Assembly (NCBI RefSeq): GCF_009363755.1 | Contig: NZ_CP045417.1 | Coordinates: 1,364,001-1,428,000, forward strand | From: Halomonas sp. THAF5a | GTDB lineage: Bacteria; Pseudomonadota; Gammaproteobacteria; Pseudomonadales; Halomonadaceae | Reading direction: 5' to 3' | Length of the DNA stretch: 64,000 nucleotides | Part shown: positions 9,783-18,214 of the stretch, piece by piece | Layout of the letters: each line of letters opens with the position of its first letter | Numbering within the stretch: the stretch's first letter is position 1 | The notes under the pieces: generated by a model | What the model saw: the letters and a program-made list of their open reading frames with translations, nothing else | What the model was told of the DNA's origin: nothing | The model's database searches: none | Position numbers and translations under genes: made by a program

Positions 9783-10799
9783 ATGACCCTGTCCATCGGT
9801 ATCAACGGCTTCGGCCGCATCGGCCGTCTCGCGCTGCGCAGCCTGTGGCCGCGCGTCGAGGCCGGCGAGGTTGTCATCGCACGCCTCAACGACCCGGGCG
9901 GCGACGCCGCCACCTTCGCCCACCTGCTGGAGTTCGACTCGGTGCACGGCCACTGGTCGCCGGGGGAGGGCATCCGCGCCGAGGAGGAGGCGATCGTCAT
10001 CGACGGGCAACGCATCGCCTTCAGTGGTCATCAGGCGCCGAGTGACGGCGACTGGGCTGGCTGTGCGGTGGTCATCGAGTGCTCTGGAAAGCACAAGACC
10101 CGGGACAAGCTGCAGGCCTACCTCGACCAGGGCGTCGACCGGGTGGTGGTCAGCGCGCCGGTCAAGGAGCCGGACGTGCTCAACGTGGTGATGGGCGTCA
10201 ACGACGATCAGTACCGGCCCGAGCGGCATCGCATCGTCACCGCGGCGAGCTGCACCACCAACTGCCTGGCCCCGGTGGTCAAGGTGATCCACGAGACCTT
10301 CGGCATCCGCCATGGCTCCATGACCACGGTGCACGACATCACCAATACCCAGACGATCCTCGATGCCCCCCACAAGGACCTGCGTCGTGCGCGGGCCTGT
10401 GGCATGAGCCTGATCCCGACCACCACCGGCTCGGCCAAGGCGATCACCGCCATCTTCCCGGAGCTCGAGGGCAAGCTGAACGGCCATGCCGTCCGCGTGC
10501 CGCTGGCCAACGCCTCGCTGACCGACATGGTCTTCGAGTTGGAAAGGGAGGTCACCGGGGAGGAGGTCAATGCGGCGCTCTCGGCCGCCGCCGAGGGCGA
10601 GCTCGCCGGCATCCTCGGCTATGAGGCGCGCCCGCTGGTCTCCATCGACTACCGCACCGATCCGCGCAGCTCGATCATCGATGCGCTCTCGACCATGGTG
10701 GTGAACGGCACCCAGGTGAAGCTCTATGCCTGGTACGACAACGAGTGGGGCTACGCCAACCGCACCGCGGAGCTGGCGCTGAAGGTGGCCCGTGGCTGA
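9783..10799 (+). CDS. gap: Glyceraldehyde-3-phosphate dehydrogenase of the ArsJ arsenate pathway
   Basis: In arsJ operons this enzyme uses arsenate in place of phosphate and makes unstable 1-arseno-3-phosphoglycerate, which ArsJ exports. The NAD-binding start [14 protein letters not shown] and the catalytic AASCTTNC (Cys157) are intact, as is [11 protein letters not shown] near the C-terminus. The length of 338 residues is normal. Start ATG 9783 has CAGGAGAG upstream. It overlaps arsJ by 8 bases, which with the operator upstream marks it as the arsenic-linked paralogue and not the central glycolytic gene. Confidence 0.93.
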   Translation: MTLSIGINGFGRIGRLALRSLWPRVEAGEVVIARLNDPGGDAATFAHLLEFDSVHGHWSPGEGIRAEEEAIVIDGQRIAFSGHQAPSDGDWAGCAVVIECSGKHKTRDKLQAYLDQGVDRVVVSAPVKEPDVLNVVMGVNDDQYRPERHRIVTAASCTTNCLAPVVKVIHETFGIRHGSMTTVHDITNTQTILDAPHKDLRRARACGMSLIPTTTGSAKAITAIFPELEGKLNGHAVRVPLANASLTDMVFELEREVTGEEVNAALSAAAEGELAGILGYEARPLVSIDYRTDPRSSIIDALSTMVVNGTQVKLYAWYDNEWGYANRTAELALKVARG

Positions 10800-12024
10800 G
10801 GGGAGTGTGCTGAACCGCTTTCGGGCGCTCTCCTTCGAGGTGCGCCAGTACCTGCTGATCACCGGCAACTACTGGGCCTTCACCCTCACCGACGGTGCCC
10901 TGCGCATGCTGGTGGTGCTGCACTTCCACCAGCTGGGCTACTCGCCGCTGGAGGTGGCGCTGCTGTTCCTCTTCTACGAGGCCTTCGGCGTGATCACCAA
11001 CCTGGTGGGCGGCTGGCTCGGGGCGAGGCTCGGGCTGAACCGCACCATGAACATGGGGCTAGGGCTGCAGATCGTGGCGCTCGCCATGCTGATGGTGCCG
11101 GCCACGGCGCTGACCGTGCCCTGGGTCATGGCCGCCCAGGCGCTGTCGGGGATCGCCAAGGACCTCAACAAGATGAGCGCCAAGAGCGCGGTCAAGGTGC
11201 TGGTGCCCAAGGACAGCCCCAGTGCCGGCTCCGCGCTCTATCGCTGGGTGGCGATCCTGACCGGCTCCAAGAACGCGCTCAAGGGCGCCGGCTTCTTCCT
11301 GGGCGGGGTGCTGCTGACCCTGATCGGCTTCCGTGGCGCGGTCATCGCCATGGCGCTGATGCTGGCGGGCGTGCTGGTTCTGTCGCTCGTGCGGCTCAAG
11401 GCCGACCTGGGGCGACAGAAGCGCAAGCCGGCGTTCGGCGAGATGTTCTCCACCTCGAAGGCGATCAACGTCCTGTCGGCGGCTCGCCTTTGCCTGTTTG
11501 CCTCGCGGGATGTCTGGTTCGTGGTGGCCTTGCCGGTCTTCCTCTATGACCAGCATGGCTGGAGCCACTGGACCGTGGGCGGCCTGCTGGCGCTGTGGGT
11601 GATCGGCTACGGCGGGGTACAGACCCAGGCGCCGCGCCTGACCGGCCTGGTCAAGGGCGGCGCTCGGGGGATCACCGCCTTCTGGGCCCTGGCGTTGGCC
11701 GGCCTGCCGGCCTTGCTGGCGCTGCTGCCGCTGGCCCAGGTGGGTTGGCTGGTGGCGGGGCTACTCGCCTTCGGCGTGCTGTTCGCGGTCAACTCGAGCT
11801 GGCACAGCTACCTGATCGTCCACTATGCCCGCGCCGACGGCGTCTCCATGGACGTGGGCTTCTACTACATGGCCAACGCCATGGGACGCCTCGCCGGCAC
11901 GCTGCTCTCCGGCTGGGTCTACCAGGCCTTCGGGCTCGCCGCCTGCCTCGGGATCTCGTCCGCTCTGGTGGCCGCCAGCGCGCTGATGGCCCTGGCCCTG
12001 CCGCGGGAGGCCACGCCCCGCTGA
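10792..12024 (+). CDS. arsJ: ArsJ organoarsenical (1-arseno-3-phosphoglycerate) efflux permease
   Basis: A major facilitator protein that exports the product of the neighbouring dehydrogenase; in the medium the compound breaks down to arsenate. The N-terminal segment [20 protein letters not shown], the [19 protein letters not shown] stretch and [18 protein letters not shown] are hallmarks of ArsJ. About 410 residues and 12 hydrophobic segments are as expected. The start is GTG 10792, which overlaps the end of gap; GTG 10807 is possible. It converges on the next gene with only 18 bases between stop codons. Confidence 0.93.
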   Translation: MAEGSVLNRFRALSFEVRQYLLITGNYWAFTLTDGALRMLVVLHFHQLGYSPLEVALLFLFYEAFGVITNLVGGWLGARLGLNRTMNMGLGLQIVALAMLMVPATALTVPWVMAAQALSGIAKDLNKMSAKSAVKVLVPKDSPSAGSALYRWVAILTGSKNALKGAGFFLGGVLLTLIGFRGAVIAMALMLAGVLVLSLVRLKADLGRQKRKPAFGEMFSTSKAINVLSAARLCLFASRDVWFVVALPVFLYDQHGWSHWTVGGLLALWVIGYGGVQTQAPRLTGLVKGGARGITAFWALALAGLPALLALLPLAQVGWLVAGLLAFGVLFAVNSSWHSYLIVHYARADGVSMDVGFYYMANAMGRLAGTLLSGWVYQAFGLAACLGISSALVAASALMALALPREATPR

Positions 12025-12042
12025 GGTCGGGGCGCGAGCCGC

Positions 12043-13245
12043 TCAGGGGGCGGCGCGCGGCGCCTGTCGGGGCGCGGTCTCGGTCAGGCCACGCAGCGCC
12101 CAGAGCCCCAGCGCCGGCCCCGGCAGCAGCCACCACAGCACCCAGGGGCCCTGGGCGGCCCACAGGCTCGAGGTCAGCGAAATCGCCGGTAGGGTCAGGG
12201 CGAAGCCCACCGCGTTCATCACGGCGAGCGTCGAGCCGACCCGGGCGTGGGGCGCGGTGGCCGCGGCCAGGGCCGAGAACTGGGGCGAGTCGGCGATCAC
12301 CGTGAGCCCCCAGACGGCGAGCAGCGCGAGCAGCAGGCCTGGCGGCGCCCAGGCCAGCAGCGGGTAGGCGAGGCAAGTCAGCCCCGAGACGGCGAGCGCC
12401 CGCCGGGCCACCCAGAGGCTGCCCAGCCGGCGGCTCAGCTCGCCGCCCCACACGCAGCCGACCAGCCCCAGGGCGATGACCCCGAAGGCGAGCCACGGCA
12501 CCAGGTCCATCGGTGCCGCCAGGCGCTCAAGCTCTCTCGCTACCAGGAAGGGCGTCAGCATCCACAGGGCGTAGAGCTCCCAGCAGTGCCCGAAGTAGCC
12601 ACCCGCCACGGCACGAAAGCGCGGCGCGCGAAGTCCCGCCAGGCCCTCCCGCAGCCGGGTGGGGCCGGCCGGGGGCGGCAGGTGCGGACCGTCGCCGAGC
12701 CGGTAGATGGCCGCGCCCCCCGCCAGCGCCAGCAGCGAGGCGCCGAGCAGCGGCCACGCCCACGGCAGCCCCGGGGTCGAGCCGCGCAGCAGATGGGGCA
12801 GGGCGGTGCCCAGCGTCAGCATGCCGACCAGCCAGGCCAGGGCCGCCCCCTTGTGGGTCGGCGTCCAGCCGATCACGAGCTTCATGCCCAGGGGGTAGAT
12901 GCCGGCCAGGCACAGGCCGGTGGCGAAGCGCAGCAGCAGGCCGGCGGTGGCGTGCTCGGCGGCCAGCACGAAGCCGGCGTTGATCAGTGCGCCGAGCAGG
13001 CAGGAGGCGGCGAAGAGCCGGCTGGCCCGGAAGCGGTCGGCCAGGCCGCTGGCGGCGATGGCCAGGGTGCCGAGGATGAAGCCGGCCTGGACGGCCAGCG
13101 TCAGCCCGCCGAGGTCGGCCTCGGTGAAGCCGAGGTCGCGGGCCAGCGAGAGGCCTACACCGTTGACGGAGAACCATAGCGAGGTGCCGCAGAGCTGGGC
13201 CAGCACGATCACGGCGAGGGGGTGATGGCGCAGGAGGCGGCTCAT
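12043..13245 (-). CDS. MFS transporter divergent from arsR
   Basis: A 400-residue protein with about 12 membrane segments. It opens with LAVIVLAQLCGTSLWFSVNGVG and has a loop ASGLADRFRASRLF where MFS proteins carry motif A. I start it at ATG 13245, which has GGGGAGG upstream; the longer open frame would run across arsR. It shares a 96-bp promoter region with arsR, which argues for control by ArsR and a role in arsenic or related metalloid efflux. It is not ArsJ or ACR3. An ArsK-like function is a guess from position only. Confidence 0.75.
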   Translation of the reverse strand: MSRLLRHHPLAVIVLAQLCGTSLWFSVNGVGLSLARDLGFTEADLGGLTLAVQAGFILGTLAIAASGLADRFRASRLFAASCLLGALINAGFVLAAEHATAGLLLRFATGLCLAGIYPLGMKLVIGWTPTHKGAALAWLVGMLTLGTALPHLLRGSTPGLPWAWPLLGASLLALAGGAAIYRLGDGPHLPPPAGPTRLREGLAGLRAPRFRAVAGGYFGHCWELYALWMLTPFLVARELERLAAPMDLVPWLAFGVIALGLVGCVWGGELSRRLGSLWVARRALAVSGLTCLAYPLLAWAPPGLLLALLAVWGLTVIADSPQFSALAAATAPHARVGSTLAVMNAVGFALTLPAISLTSSLWAAQGPWVLWWLLPGPALGLWALRGLTETAPRQAPRAAP

Positions 13246-13341
13246 GGGCGCCTCCCCGGCCGCTCGCCTTGCCGCGGGTCGTGCTGCGCGCCCCGCCCCT
13301 CGTCGCGTAGAATCATGCCGATACTCCCTGGAGAAACCCTG

Positions 13342-13692
13342 ATGTCGCTGGACCCGGTCCGTGTCTTCAAGTGCCTGGGCGACGAGACTCGCCTGATGCT
13401 CACGCTGCTCGTGCTGCGCGAGCAGGAACTTTGTGTCTGCGAAATGACCCACGCCCTGGAGCTCTCGCAGCCCAAGGTGTCGCGGCACCTGGCGCAGCTG
13501 CGCCAGTGCGGCCTGCTCGAGGATCGCCGCGAGGGCCAGTGGGTCTACTACGGGGTCGAGGCTAGCCTACCGGGCTGGGTCATGGCCACCCTGGCCGCGG
13601 CGGCCGAGGGGCGAGCCACGGAACTCGAACGGGTGTGCGCGCGCCTGGCGCGGATGGGCAACCGGCCCGAGCGTCGAGCCGCGCTTTGCTGA
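13342..13692 (+). CDS. arsR: ArsR-family arsenic-responsive repressor
   Basis: A winged-helix repressor of 116 residues released from DNA by trivalent arsenic. The metal site ELCVCEM (Cys31, Cys33) lies at the start of the recognition region LSQPKVSRHLAQLR (41-54), as in the E. coli plasmid ArsR. The third Cys of the E. coli site is replaced by Thr36, though further Cys residues (Cys56 and one at the C-terminus) are present. The start is ATG 13342 with GGAG upstream. It is transcribed divergently from the MFS gene. I do not see the AT-rich gap/acr3 dyad in its own promoter. Confidence 0.93.
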   Translation: MSLDPVRVFKCLGDETRLMLTLLVLREQELCVCEMTHALELSQPKVSRHLAQLRQCGLLEDRREGQWVYYGVEASLPGWVMATLAAAAEGRATELERVCARLARMGNRPERRAALC

Positions 13693-13980
13693 ACGCGGAA
13701 AGGCCTCGCGGCTGTCCGATGTGAGGCAGTGAGCGGGATCCACCTCCCATCGATGAAGCCCCCGAGCGCAGCGAAGAGGGCGTTCACCCCGTGTCGATGT
13801 CCATGCCCGGGGAGATGGCGTTGCCCCACGCCTCCCCGGAGCCGGGTGGCGGGGAGCGGGGGGCGATCAGCGTCAACCTGGCCGCCTTGCCCGACGACGC
13901 CCGCTGTCACGCCGTGATCGAGATTCCTCACGAATCGGATCGGCAGGCCCTCGTGCACCCCGAGAACATGCGGCTGCATT
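13693..13980. other. 288-bp gap between arsR and the reductase gene, possible gene remnant
   Basis: No convincing gene. A short plus-strand frame (13791-14039) contains LPDDARCHAVIEIPHESD, which faintly recalls the N-terminus of family I inorganic pyrophosphatase, but nothing of that enzyme follows. This may be decayed DNA or chance. Confidence 0.25.
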
Positions 13981-14643
13981 TCAGGCCCCGCCGTCAGGGG
14001 CGTTACGCTGTGAGGGGGCCTCGCGGAATGCGGGGCTGATCCGGTGGGGGTCTACCTCCTCCCGGTAACGGGCAGCGGCCTGTGCCCACCAGCCCAGCTG
14101 GCCCAGGGTGCGGCCGAAATAGCCGACCCAGCGCTCCGTGTCGTCGTGAAAGCTGCCATCTTCCTCCAGCGCCTGCTGGGCATGGGGGACATGAATCATG
14201 GCCGAGACCGGCAGGCAGCCCAGCTCCGCCAGGAAGGTGCGCATGTTGACCGCGGCCCTGGCGCCGCCCCATTGGCCGGCCGAGTAGGTCACGATGGCGC
14301 TGGGCTTGAAGGCATAGAGCGAGCTGCCGAAGTGGTTTAGCAGATGCGCCAGGGCCGGACTCATGGAGTGATTGTACTCCGGGCTCACCATGACGTAGCC
14401 GTCGGCGGCGGCGATCCTGTCGGCGAGCGCATCCAGCCCCTCGGGAGCCTGCGACCTCGTGTAGGCGAAGTGAGGCTTGAAGACCGCGCCTAACTCGAGC
14501 TCCAGCGGGTCGATCAGCTCGACCGAGGCGCCTTCGGCCTCGAGCAGTCGTTGGCAGGCAAGTGCCACCCTGAGGCCCAGTCGAGCCGGTGCGGGGGGCG
14601 TCGAATCGCGCGCGGTGCCGATAAAGACCAGATAGTGGGGCAT
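13981..14643 (-). CDS. NAD(P)H-dependent FMN reductase-like flavoprotein (ArsH-associated type)
   Basis: A flavodoxin-fold reductase of 220 residues. The N-terminus LVFIGTARDST resembles the phosphate-binding loop and SPEYNHSMSPALAHLLNHF is the family motif. It lies 105 bases downstream of acr3 in the same direction, so probably co-transcribed. ArsH oxidises trivalent methylarsenicals, but this protein lacks the ArsH-type N-terminal extension, so I call the general NADPH-FMN reductase family and infer an arsenic link from context. The C-terminal 30 residues look disordered. Confidence 0.75.
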   Translation of the reverse strand: MPHYLVFIGTARDSTPPAPARLGLRVALACQRLLEAEGASVELIDPLELELGAVFKPHFAYTRSQAPEGLDALADRIAAADGYVMVSPEYNHSMSPALAHLLNHFGSSLYAFKPSAIVTYSAGQWGGARAAVNMRTFLAELGCLPVSAMIHVPHAQQALEEDGSFHDDTERWVGYFGRTLGQLGWWAQAAARYREEVDPHRISPAFREAPSQRNAPDGGA

Positions 14644-14748
14644 GGCATGTCCTCCTTAACGTAATCTCAGCTGCCGCACTCTCGGCGGCGTCCTAATGGA
14701 ACCCGGGACACTACGGCGGCATGGTAGGTGAGATGATGGCGCGCACCC

Positions 14749-15813
14749 TCAAGGAAACTGCCGTCGCGTGGCATTGGCGATGCGCACCAGGGCGAGCATC
14801 ACCGGCACCTCCACCAGCACCCCGACCACGGTCGCCAGCGCCGCGCCGGACTGGAGGCCGAACAGGGCGATGGCCGCCGCCACGGCGAGCTCGAAGAAGT
14901 TGCTGGCGCCGATCATCGCACCGGGGGCGGCCACGCAGTGGGGCACCTTCCAGGCCTTGGCCCAGCCGTAGGCGATGAAGAAGATCAGAAAGGTCTGAAG
15001 GATCAGAGGCACCGCGATCAGGGCGATATGCAGCGGTGCCTCGAGGATCACCTCGCCCTGGAAGGCGAACAGCAGCACCAGGGTGATGATCAGGCCGATG
15101 GGCGTGATGGGCCCCACCCGCTTCAGGAAGACCCGTTCGTACCAGTCGAGGCCATGCCGGGCGATCAGGGTGCGGCGAGCCAGGTAGCCGGCCGTCAGCG
15201 GGATGACGATATAGAGCACCACCGAGAGCGCCACGGTATCCCAGGGGACCTGGATATCGGAGACCCCGAGCAGCAGCACCACGATCGGGGCGAAGGCGAC
15301 CAGCATGATCAGGTCGTTCAGGGAGACCTGCACCAGCGTATAGGCGGCATCGCCTCGCGTCAGGGTACTCCACACGAAGACCATGGCGGTGCAGGGCGCC
15401 GCTCCCAGCAGGATGGCGCCGGCCAGGTACTGGCTGGCGAGCGCTTCGGGAATCCAGGGGCGAAACACCACCATCAGGAAGAACCAGGCGATGGCGAACA
15501 TGGTGAACGGCTTGATCAGCCAGTTCACCGTGGTGGTGATGACGAGCCCCTTGGGCTGGCGACGCACCCCCAGCACCGAGGTGAAATCGATCTGGGCCAT
15601 CATGGGAAAGATCATCGCCCAGATCAGGATCGCCACCGGGATCGATACCTGGGCCACCTCGAAGCGTGACAGCGTCTCGGGAACCGCGGGCGCGAACTGG
15701 CCGAGCAGCACGCCGGCGATGATCGCCAGCGCCACCCACAGGGAGAGCAGGCGCTCGAAGAGCCCCATGCCCTCCGTCGTCGTTGGGGCATCGGAAGTGG
15801 CGTGGTGGTTCAT
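14749..15813 (-). CDS. acr3: ACR3-family arsenite efflux permease
   Basis: A ten-helix inner-membrane exporter of arsenite (and often antimonite) driven by the proton gradient. The conserved catalytic Cys is in GAAPCTAMVFVWS (Cys141), and the second broken-helix motif appears as APGAMIGASNFFELAVA. The length is 354 residues. The start is ATG 15813 with GGGAG upstream; an upstream ATG at 15867 falls inside the operator and is unlikely. The gene is transcribed away from fetA, and the flavin reductase gene follows in the same direction. Confidence 0.94.
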   Translation of the reverse strand: MNHHATSDAPTTTEGMGLFERLLSLWVALAIIAGVLLGQFAPAVPETLSRFEVAQVSIPVAILIWAMIFPMMAQIDFTSVLGVRRQPKGLVITTTVNWLIKPFTMFAIAWFFLMVVFRPWIPEALASQYLAGAILLGAAPCTAMVFVWSTLTRGDAAYTLVQVSLNDLIMLVAFAPIVVLLLGVSDIQVPWDTVALSVVLYIVIPLTAGYLARRTLIARHGLDWYERVFLKRVGPITPIGLIITLVLLFAFQGEVILEAPLHIALIAVPLILQTFLIFFIAYGWAKAWKVPHCVAAPGAMIGASNFFELAVAAAIALFGLQSGAALATVVGVLVEVPVMLALVRIANATRRQFP

Positions 15814-15851
15814 GGGTAATGCTCCCGGCGGATGGTGAGGATGCTGCGACA

Positions 15852-15871
15852 ATATATGATAATCCATATGT
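15852..15871. promoter_or_regulatory. Putative ArsR-type operator of acr3
   Basis: A perfect dyad of ATATG, six bases, CATAT, about 40 bases upstream of the acr3 start. On the minus strand it reads ATATGGATTATCATATAT and matches the dyad before gap-arsJ. It stands out as AT-rich against its surroundings. Confidence 0.6.
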
Positions 15872-15992
15872 CTTCAATCGACTCTCCGGCGGGTCGGGCC
15901 GGAGCTGCTATGCTCGGCGCCATCGGCTATCCCCGGGACCTTTGATGCCCCGACCTGCCCCCGACCGTGCCACCCTTGCCATGGAGGCCTGA

Positions 15993-16607
15993 ATGCCCGC
16001 TAGCGATGCCCTGCGCCTGGACCGGCTGAGCGTCGGCGACCTCGTCCCCGTCAGCCTGAGTCTCGCCCCCGGAGAGATCCTCTGCCTCTCCGGCGCCAGC
16101 GGCTCGGGCAAGAGCCGGCTCTTGCGTGGCGTGGCCGACCTGGAGCCTCATGGTGGCGAGGCCTGGCTTGGCGAGACGGCCCAGTCATCGCTCGCCGGCC
16201 ACGCCTGGCGCGCCCGGGTGATGCTGGTGCCGGCGGAGAGTCACTGGTGGGCCGACACCGTAGGCGAGCACCTTCCCGAGTCGCCTCGTGGCGACCTCGA
16301 GGCCCTGGGCTTTCCCCCTGACGTGTGCGATTGGCAGGTCTCGCGGCTCTCCTCGGGGGAGAAACAGCGCCTGGCGCTGGTCCGGGCGCTGAGTCGTGAG
16401 CCCGCGGCGCTGCTGCTCGACGAGCCGACCGCCAACCTGGACGACGCCACGGCCCGGCGGGTCGAGGCGTGGCTCTGCGCGAGGATCCGCGCGCGGGGCT
16501 GGCCGGTGATCTGGGTCGCCCACGACCCGGCGCAGATCGCCCGGGTGGGGGATCATCACCGGCGCATCGTCGAGGGGCGGCTGGAGGAGGCGGGCGCATG
16601 GGCGTGA
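15993..16607 (+). CDS. fetA: ABC transporter ATPase, FetA (YbbL)-like
   Basis: The ATPase partner of the FetB permease; the E. coli pair is linked to iron export and oxidative stress resistance. Walker A is SGASGSGKS (residues 32-40), the signature is LSSGEKQRLALVRAL and Walker B is ALLLDEPTANLD. At 204 residues it is short, as FetA proteins are. The start ATG 15993 follows CATGGAGGCCTGA. It overlaps fetB by 10 bases. Confidence 0.82.
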   Translation: MPASDALRLDRLSVGDLVPVSLSLAPGEILCLSGASGSGKSRLLRGVADLEPHGGEAWLGETAQSSLAGHAWRARVMLVPAESHWWADTVGEHLPESPRGDLEALGFPPDVCDWQVSRLSSGEKQRLALVRALSREPAALLLDEPTANLDDATARRVEAWLCARIRARGWPVIWVAHDPAQIARVGDHHRRIVEGRLEEAGAWA

Positions 16608-17401
16608 TCGCGCTGGCCTGGTGGCAGCTTGCCCTGGCGGCCCTGATGGTGGTGGCGCTCGCCGGCTGCACGATGCTCGCTCGCCTGGGCATGGGACGCA
16701 GCCTGCTCGTTGCGGCGGCTCGCACGGTGATCCAGCTCGGCCTGGTCGGTCTGGTGCTCGAGGCGCTCTTCTCGGCGTCGCGCCTTCACTGGGTGGCGCT
16801 GATGGCGCTTGGCATGCTGCTGGTCGCCGGGCGTGAGGTGATGGCCCGGCAGACGCGGCGGCTGCGCGGTGGCTGGGCCTTCGGCATCGGTACCGTGGCG
16901 ATGTTTCTCTCCTCGTTCACCGTGACCGTGCTGACGCTCACCGCGATCATCGGCGCCGAGCCCTGGTACCGCCCGCAGTACGCCATTCCGCTGCTCGGCA
17001 TGATGCTCGGCAACACCATGACCGGCGTGGCCCTGGCGCTGGATCGCCTCACCGACTCGGCCTGGCGTCAGCGCGCGGTGATCGAGAACCGGTTGATGCT
17101 CGGCCAGCGCTGGCAGGAGGCGATCGGCGATATCCGTCGGGAGGCGATGCGCAGCGGCATGATGCCGATGATCAACGCCATGGCGGCCGCGGGGGTGGTC
17201 AGCCTGCCGGGGATGATGACCGGCCAGATACTGGCCGGCAGTTCGCCTTCCCTGGCGGTGAAGTACCAGATACTGGTGATGTTCACCATCACCCTGGGCA
17301 CCGGCTTTGGGACCCTGGCGGCGGTCGCGGCGGGCAGTCGCCGGCTGTTCGACGGCCGCGAGCGCCTGCGCCTGGACCGCCTGACCGCTCCCAGGAGGTG
17401 A
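16598..17401 (+). CDS. fetB: ABC transporter permease, FetB (YbbM)-like
   Basis: An inner-membrane permease of 267 residues with about seven hydrophobic segments. Family-typical stretches are AARTVIQLGLVGLVLEALF, IPLLGMMLGNTMTGVALALDRL and the cytoplasmic loop EAMRSGMMPMINAMAAAGVVSLPGMMTGQIL (shown here only as a landmark region, about residues 180-210). It starts inside the end of fetA, so the two are translated together. It converges on the hydrolase gene with 30 bases between. Confidence 0.85.
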   Translation: MGVIALAWWQLALAALMVVALAGCTMLARLGMGRSLLVAAARTVIQLGLVGLVLEALFSASRLHWVALMALGMLLVAGREVMARQTRRLRGGWAFGIGTVAMFLSSFTVTVLTLTAIIGAEPWYRPQYAIPLLGMMLGNTMTGVALALDRLTDSAWRQRAVIENRLMLGQRWQEAIGDIRREAMRSGMMPMINAMAAAGVVSLPGMMTGQILAGSSPSLAVKYQILVMFTITLGTGFGTLAAVAAGSRRLFDGRERLRLDRLTAPRR

Positions 17402-17431
17402 GGCGGGTGGTGGATGCAGGGTGGCCGGGTG

Positions 17432-18214
17432 TCAGGCCCCTTCGAGCGCCGCCAGGAAGGGCAGCAGGGCGGCCACCAGCCGTTCCGGGCATTCACGGTG
17501 GGGGACATGGCCGCATTGGGACAGGATGCGGGGCGCCTTCGGCCCGGGGGTGAGTGCGGCAATCCGCTCGGGCTGGGCCGGCGAGCCATACTCGTCGTGC
17601 TCGCCATGGACGGCGAGCGTCGGGCAGGTCACCCGGTGCAGTGCGTCGTCCAGCGTCCAGTCGGCAAAGGCCTCGGAGTGCCAGTTGTCGACCCAGCTTC
17701 TCAGCACCCATTCGGCCTTGTCGCCATGGTATTTCGCCAGCCGCGCCATGGCGACGGGTTGCTGGAAGGCCTGCTCGGCTTCCCGGATGCCGGCCAGGGT
17801 GCGCGGCTCGGTGAAGGCCTGGGCCGCCACGGTGATCAGGGCCTCGCAGGCATCGGCATGCCGGCCGGCGATCTCGGTCGCCATGCCGCCGCCCACGCTG
17901 TGGCCGAGCACCACGAAGCGGGCGAGACCAAAACGATCTCGCAGGGCGGGGAAGACCTCAGCCTCGTCGGCGATGAAACTGGTGGGCTGATGGCCCGGCC
18001 AGGGCGCCGACTCGCCGTAGCCGAGGCGGTCGTAGGCGATCACCTCCCGACCGCTGGCCTCGGCGAGCCTGGCGGGAAAGTCCCGCCACAGCGCCACGCA
18101 GCCCAGGGAATCGTGCAGCAGCACGACGGGGCTGCGCGTCGCCGCCGTCGTGTCCGGTCCCCAGCGGGCGGCATGCAGGCCGCCCGCCGGGGTGTCGAGC
18201 GTGAGGCTCTCCAT
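17432..18214 (-). CDS. Alpha/beta hydrolase coupled to the thiolase gene
   Basis: A 260-residue alpha/beta hydrolase. The nucleophile elbow is GHSVGGG, the acid is probably in AVHGEHDEYG and the His in QCGHVPHRECP; the oxyanion region is LLHDSLGCVALW. The ATG start overlaps the thiolase stop codon (ATGA), so it is translated with the thiolase and presumably acts on a CoA thioester or ester in the same pathway. The substrate is not predictable. Confidence 0.85.
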   Translation of the reverse strand: MESLTLDTPAGGLHAARWGPDTTAATRSPVVLLHDSLGCVALWRDFPARLAEASGREVIAYDRLGYGESAPWPGHQPTSFIADEAEVFPALRDRFGLARFVVLGHSVGGGMATEIAGRHADACEALITVAAQAFTEPRTLAGIREAEQAFQQPVAMARLAKYHGDKAEWVLRSWVDNWHSEAFADWTLDDALHRVTCPTLAVHGEHDEYGSPAQPERIAALTPGPKAPRILSQCGHVPHRECPERLVAALLPFLAALEGA

